From the NCBI GenBank assembly GCA_905202605.1, contig CAJKSU010000105.1, forward strand, positions 1 to 9,566: a DNA stretch of 9,566 bases, written 5' to 3'. The position numbers were made by a program, and so were the translations under genes. The notes under the pieces were generated by a model that saw only the letters and a list, made by a program, of their open reading frames with translations, did no database searches and had not been told where the DNA came from. Positions 6,517-9,566 of this stretch are shown in pieces. Source of the DNA: an uncultured Eubacteriales bacterium. Lineage in GTDB: Bacteria > Bacillota > Clostridia > Oscillospirales > Oscillospiraceae. Numbering within the stretch: the stretch's first letter is position 1; the number at the start of each line of letters is the position of its first letter.

Positions 6517-8304
6517 ATGGCACTAAAGAACCGCAAGGAAATGGACCCCAGATTCCAGTGGAAGCTCAGTGATATATTTGAAACACAGGAGGCTTGGGAA
6601 CAGGCGTATACAAAGGCAAAGACCGCAGTAGAGGGGCTGAAGGCGCTGGAGGGAACCCTAAAAACCTCCGCGGCGCAGCTCAAGGCCGGGCTGGATCAGA
6701 TCTATCAGGCTACCGAGCAGGTGGAGCTGGTTTATCTCTATGCAAGCCTCTTTAAGTCCGGCGATAACGGTGACCCGGAGGCACAGCGCCTGGAAGGCCG
6801 GGCCATGAGCCTGTATGTGGAGCTTTCCACGGTATTGAGCTTTGTGGATCCGGAGATTCTCTCCATTCCCAAGGAGACGCTCACGGCATGGATTCAGCTG
6901 CCGGAAATGAAGGAGTACCGTCATATTCTGGAGGATACGGATCGGATGCGGGCGCATACCCTGCCCGCAGAGCAGGAAAAGCTGCTGGCGCAGCTGTCGG
7001 ATGCTGCCGGTGCGCCGGACGACGCCTTTACCATGCTGGAAAGCGTAGATATGACCTTCCCGGATATCACCGGCGAGGACGGGAAGCCCGCAACTTTGAC
7101 CCACGGCACCTATGGCCTGTACCGGGACAGCCGCAGCCGGAGTGTGCGCAAGGAAGCGTTTGAGACATATCATGGGGAGTTTCAGCGGTATATCAACACA
7201 CTGGCGGCGCTGTATGGCGGTCAGGTAAAGCTGGACGAGTATTTTGCCAAAGCGAAGGGCTTTGACAGCTCTCTGGAGAAGAGCCTGTACGCCAACAATG
7301 TGCCGGTGAGCGTATATGATTCGCTGGTAGAGGCCATTCACGGCGGTCTGCCGATCATGGAGCGGTATCTCCAGCTGCGGAAAAAGGTACTGGGGCTCTC
7401 GGAACTGCATATGTACGACCTCTACTGCCCCATGGTAGAAAATGTAGACTATGATATTGAGCTGGAGGACTGCAAGGCGCTGGTGAAAAAGGCGTTGGCG
7501 CCCTTGGGCGAGGAGTATGCCGGGCTGCTGGACAAGGCCTACGGGGAGCAGTGGATGGATGTCTATGAGAATAAGGGCAAGACCACCGGCGCATTCTCCT
7601 GCGGGGTATACGGCGTGCATCCCTATGTGCTGCTGAACTACACCCGTTCTCTGGACGACGCATTCACCATGGCCCACGAGCTGGGGCATGCCATGCATTC
7701 CTACTATTCCTCCAAGAATAACAGCTTCGCCAACCACGACTATCGGCTGCTGGTGGCAGAGGTTGCCTCTACCGTCAATGAGGTTCTGCTGACCAAGTAT
7801 CTCCTCAAAACCGAGACGGACAAAAACCGCCGTGCCTATCTCCTGAACCACCTGCTGGAGAGCTTCCGAACCACGGTATTCCGTCAGACGCTGTTTGCGG
7901 AATTTGAGCGGGAGGCTCATGATATGTACCGCGGCGGCGAGCCGCTGACGGCGCAGGCGCTGAGCCAGAAGTACCATGCCCTCAACGAACTGTATTACAG
8001 GGGCGCTGTGGTGGATCCTCTTCAGGATGCGGAGTGGGCGCGGATCCCGCACTTCTATTCTGCATATTATGTCTACCAGTATGCCACCGGCTTCTGCTCC
8101 GCTGTCGCTATCGCCGACGGCATCTATGAGACGGGCGATCCCTCCGGCTATCTGAAATTCCTGACTACCGGCGGCAGCGATTATCCGCTGGAGGAACTGA
8201 AAATTGCCGGTGTAGACCTGACAAAGCCCGATGTGGTTCAGCGTGCGCTGCATGTATTTGAGGCAACGCTGACGGAGCTGGAGGAGCTGCTGGGTGCAAA
8301 GTAA
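6517..8304 (+). CDS. pepF: Oligoendopeptidase F (M3 family zinc metallopeptidase)
   Basis: This cytoplasmic enzyme hydrolyses short peptides internally, and is usually linked to peptide use and protein turnover. The 595 residues fit the family length of about 600. The zinc site is intact: H387-E388-x-x-H391 in AHELGHAMHSYYS, with the likely third ligand Glu415 in AEVASTVNE. Other family blocks are GTYGLYRDSRSRSVRKEAFE in the N-terminal half, GAFSCGVYGVHPYVLLNY just before the zinc motif, and a tyrosine-rich HFYSAYYVYQYATGF near the C-terminus. There is no signal peptide. The start is ATG 6517, with AAAGGA at 6501-6506. The frame stays open much further upstream, but that part is antisense to the glycosyltransferase and lies before the predicted promoter, so it is not coding. 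The last codons overlap the GTG start of the next gene, so the two are probably cotranscribed. Confidence 0.95.
   Translation: MALKNRKEMDPRFQWKLSDIFETQEAWEQAYTKAKTAVEGLKALEGTLKTSAAQLKAGLDQIYQATEQVELVYLYASLFKSGDNGDPEAQRLEGRAMSLYVELSTVLSFVDPEILSIPKETLTAWIQLPEMKEYRHILEDTDRMRAHTLPAEQEKLLAQLSDAAGAPDDAFTMLESVDMTFPDITGEDGKPATLTHGTYGLYRDSRSRSVRKEAFETYHGEFQRYINTLAALYGGQVKLDEYFAKAKGFDSSLEKSLYANNVPVSVYDSLVEAIHGGLPIMERYLQLRKKVLGLSELHMYDLYCPMVENVDYDIELEDCKALVKKALAPLGEEYAGLLDKAYGEQWMDVYENKGKTTGAFSCGVYGVHPYVLLNYTRSLDDAFTMAHELGHAMHSYYSSKNNSFANHDYRLLVAEVASTVNEVLLTKYLLKTETDKNRRAYLLNHLLESFRTTVFRQTLFAEFEREAHDMYRGGEPLTAQALSQKYHALNELYYRGAVVDPLQDAEWARIPHFYSAYYVYQYATGFCSAVAIADGIYETGDPSGYLKFLTTGGSDYPLEELKIAGVDLTKPDVVQRALHVFEATLTELEELLGAK
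8280..8286 (+). promoter_or_regulatory. Ribosome binding site inside pepF that sets the GTG start of the next gene
   Basis: GGAGGAG at 8280-8286 lies inside the last pepF codons, 7 bases before GTG at 8294. The first in-frame ATG is at codon 84 and would remove the first two membrane helices, so the GTG is the better start. Confidence 0.7.
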
Positions 8305-9566
8305 CGGGAAATCGGATCAGGGAAAGACAGGCAAGCAGCCGGTGCTTTGCTCCCTTGTGAGTCTGGTGCTGGTGTGCCTGTATCCCTGCCTGTTTCAGTA
8401 CGCAGGGAATATCCCTGAGGCACGGTTCAAGGATGCGCTGGTGTTCTTCGGAATATTCCTGAGCATCGGCGTGCTCCTCTATCTGGCGGTGCTGGGAATC
8501 ACCCGGCAGACCGGGGCGGCGGGGCTGCTTTCCAGTCTGGGTATGCTGGTGTTTACCAATATCGGACTGGTGACGAAAAGCGTGCAGACACATGCTCCAT
8601 GGTTTCGTGCCAGATACCCGTTGGCGGCGGTGCTGGTCATAGGGATCCTGCTGCTGGTGCTGCTGCGAAAAAAGCAGTGGCGCTGCGGCATTCCCTGTCT
8701 GCTGATTGCGCTGGCACTGGGGGGTATGAGCCTGACGTCTCTGGGGATGGCTGCGCCCAAGCTCTGGCATGCCCATCAGGAAAATCAGCAGCGCCGCCAG
8801 CAGCCGGAGGAAGCGGTATCAGCGCAGACGGCGGAAAACCTGCCTAATGTGTATTATTACCTGTATGATGAATTTGCGGGACCGGAGTGTCTCTCCTATT
8901 TTTACGATTTCGACCACAGCGGATTTTATGAAAAATTGGAGCAGCGAGGGTTTTCCTGCTCGAACAACAGCTATAACGTGGAGTCTACGGAGACGGTGCA
9001 GCTGATCCCGGATCTCTATGGGCTGGATTACGGTGTGCCGCCCTATTTTGAAAGCGGCGACGGCGCGGTTCCTCAGCTGTATCAGGTATTTCAGGACATG
9101 GGATACCGGATCCATCTGGTGAACCACATGGACTTTCTGGACACGGACGGTACCAGAGTGCTGACTCACGGGCAGCATGCCGATTCCATCGGGGTGTATC
9201 TGTACCAGAACAGCCTCCTGCCCAGCGTCCCGGTGCTGTCGGGGCTGGTGGAACAGCTGCCCCAGCTCCAGACAAAAACGGCCTATGAGGATATGCTTCA
9301 GGAGAGTCTTGGACTGATGGAGTCGGCATGGCGGTATGCTGAGGACGGCCCGACCCTGACGCTGGGCTATGTACAGTGTCCCCATACGTATTTCCTGTAC
9401 GATGCGGATGGAAATCCGGTTCCGGCGGAGCATGGAAACGACTGGGCGGACCCGCAGTATTATCTGGGCTATCTCCAATATGCCAGCAGCCGGATTCTGT
9501 CGGCGGTGGATGAAATTCAGTCGCACGATCCCGGCGCAATCATCATTTTGCAGTCAGATCATGGGG
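8294..9566 (+). CDS. Membrane-anchored sulfatase/phosphotransferase-like protein (alkaline phosphatase superfamily), 3' end outside window
   Basis: The frame is open from GTG 8294 to the window edge (424 codons plus one base) and overlaps pepF by 11 bases. Five hydrophobic helices are visible at about residues 17-37, 45-69, 75-94, 108-125 and 131-153. A hydrophilic Gln-rich linker (158-180) follows, then the start of an extracytoplasmic alkaline-phosphatase-superfamily domain. NVYYYLYDEFAG (185-196) carries the likely first metal ligand Asp192, STETVQLIPDLYGLDY (231-246) probably holds the nucleophilic Thr (232 or 234), and IIILQSDHG at the edge carries the metal-binding Asp422-His423. The layout of five helices plus an outer catalytic domain resembles LtaS and phosphoethanolamine/phosphoglycerol transferases. 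No sulfatase CxPxR site is present, so transfer of a phospho-group to an envelope polymer is likelier than sulfate hydrolysis. Substrate unknown; the rest of the domain is not visible. Confidence 0.8.
   Translation, partial: MQSNGKSDQGKTGKQPVLCSLVSLVLVCLYPCLFQYAGNIPEARFKDALVFFGIFLSIGVLLYLAVLGITRQTGAAGLLSSLGMLVFTNIGLVTKSVQTHAPWFRARYPLAAVLVIGILLLVLLRKKQWRCGIPCLLIALALGGMSLTSLGMAAPKLWHAHQENQQRRQQPEEAVSAQTAENLPNVYYYLYDEFAGPECLSYFYDFDHSGFYEKLEQRGFSCSNNSYNVESTETVQLIPDLYGLDYGVPPYFESGDGAVPQLYQVFQDMGYRIHLVNHMDFLDTDGTRVLTHGQHADSIGVYLYQNSLLPSVPVLSGLVEQLPQLQTKTAYEDMLQESLGLMESAWRYAEDGPTLTLGYVQCPHTYFLYDADGNPVPAEHGNDWADPQYYLGYLQYASSRILSAVDEIQSHDPGAIIILQSDHG

Noticed and set aside
6658..8253. Long minus-strand open frame (531 codons) opposite pepF
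   Set aside because: The same kind of shadow: it is antisense to a gene with an intact zinc motif, and its translation shows no family signature.
1..9566. CRISPR arrays, insertion sequences, tRNA or rRNA genes, prophage or defence genes
   Set aside because: No regularly spaced repeats, transposase motifs, terminal inverted repeats or tRNA cloverleaf were seen. The genes present are housekeeping or envelope genes with uniform codon use.

Overview
The window reads as chromosomal DNA of a GC-rich Firmicute. The best guess is a gut clostridium of the Oscillospiraceae/Ruminococcaceae (Faecalibacterium, Subdoligranulum or Gemmiger type). The reasons are strong AGGAGG-type ribosome binding sites, what looks like the end of a T-box leader, an indirect aminoacylation operon (GatCAB), and a PepF peptidase. 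The genus is an inference from style, not a measured match.

Positions 1-5077 hold one compact plus-strand operon for tRNA charging. It opens with the 3' half of a T-box-like terminator hairpin, then an aspartyl-tRNA synthetase whose reading frame continues without a stop into a complete GatC domain (one 693-residue protein). Next come gatA (12 bases after the stop, with its Shine-Dalgarno overlapping that stop) and gatB (ATGA overlap with gatA). A strong hairpin-plus-T-run terminator closes the operon. There is no separate gatC gene here. If the fused copy is the only one in the genome, the amidotransferase that converts Asp-tRNA(Asn) to Asn-tRNA(Asn), and Glu-tRNA(Gln) to Gln-tRNA(Gln), is covalently attached to the enzyme that makes one of its substrates. 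That would be a hard-wired version of the non-covalent transamidosome known from other bacteria, and it is the most interesting item in the window.

Positions 5078-6516 hold a short AT-rich spacer with no recognised gene, a minus-strand family 2 glycosyltransferase with a TTG start, and a 255-base divergent intergenic region. That region carries a good extended -10 promoter pointing to the right.

Positions 6517-9566 hold pepF, an intact M3-family zinc oligoendopeptidase. It overlaps by 11 bases the GTG start of a gene for a five-pass membrane protein with an extracytoplasmic sulfatase/phosphotransferase-like (alkaline phosphatase superfamily) domain, which runs off the right edge. The glycosyltransferase and the membrane phosphotransferase-like protein both suggest cell-envelope polymer work, but nothing in the window ties them to the tRNA operon.
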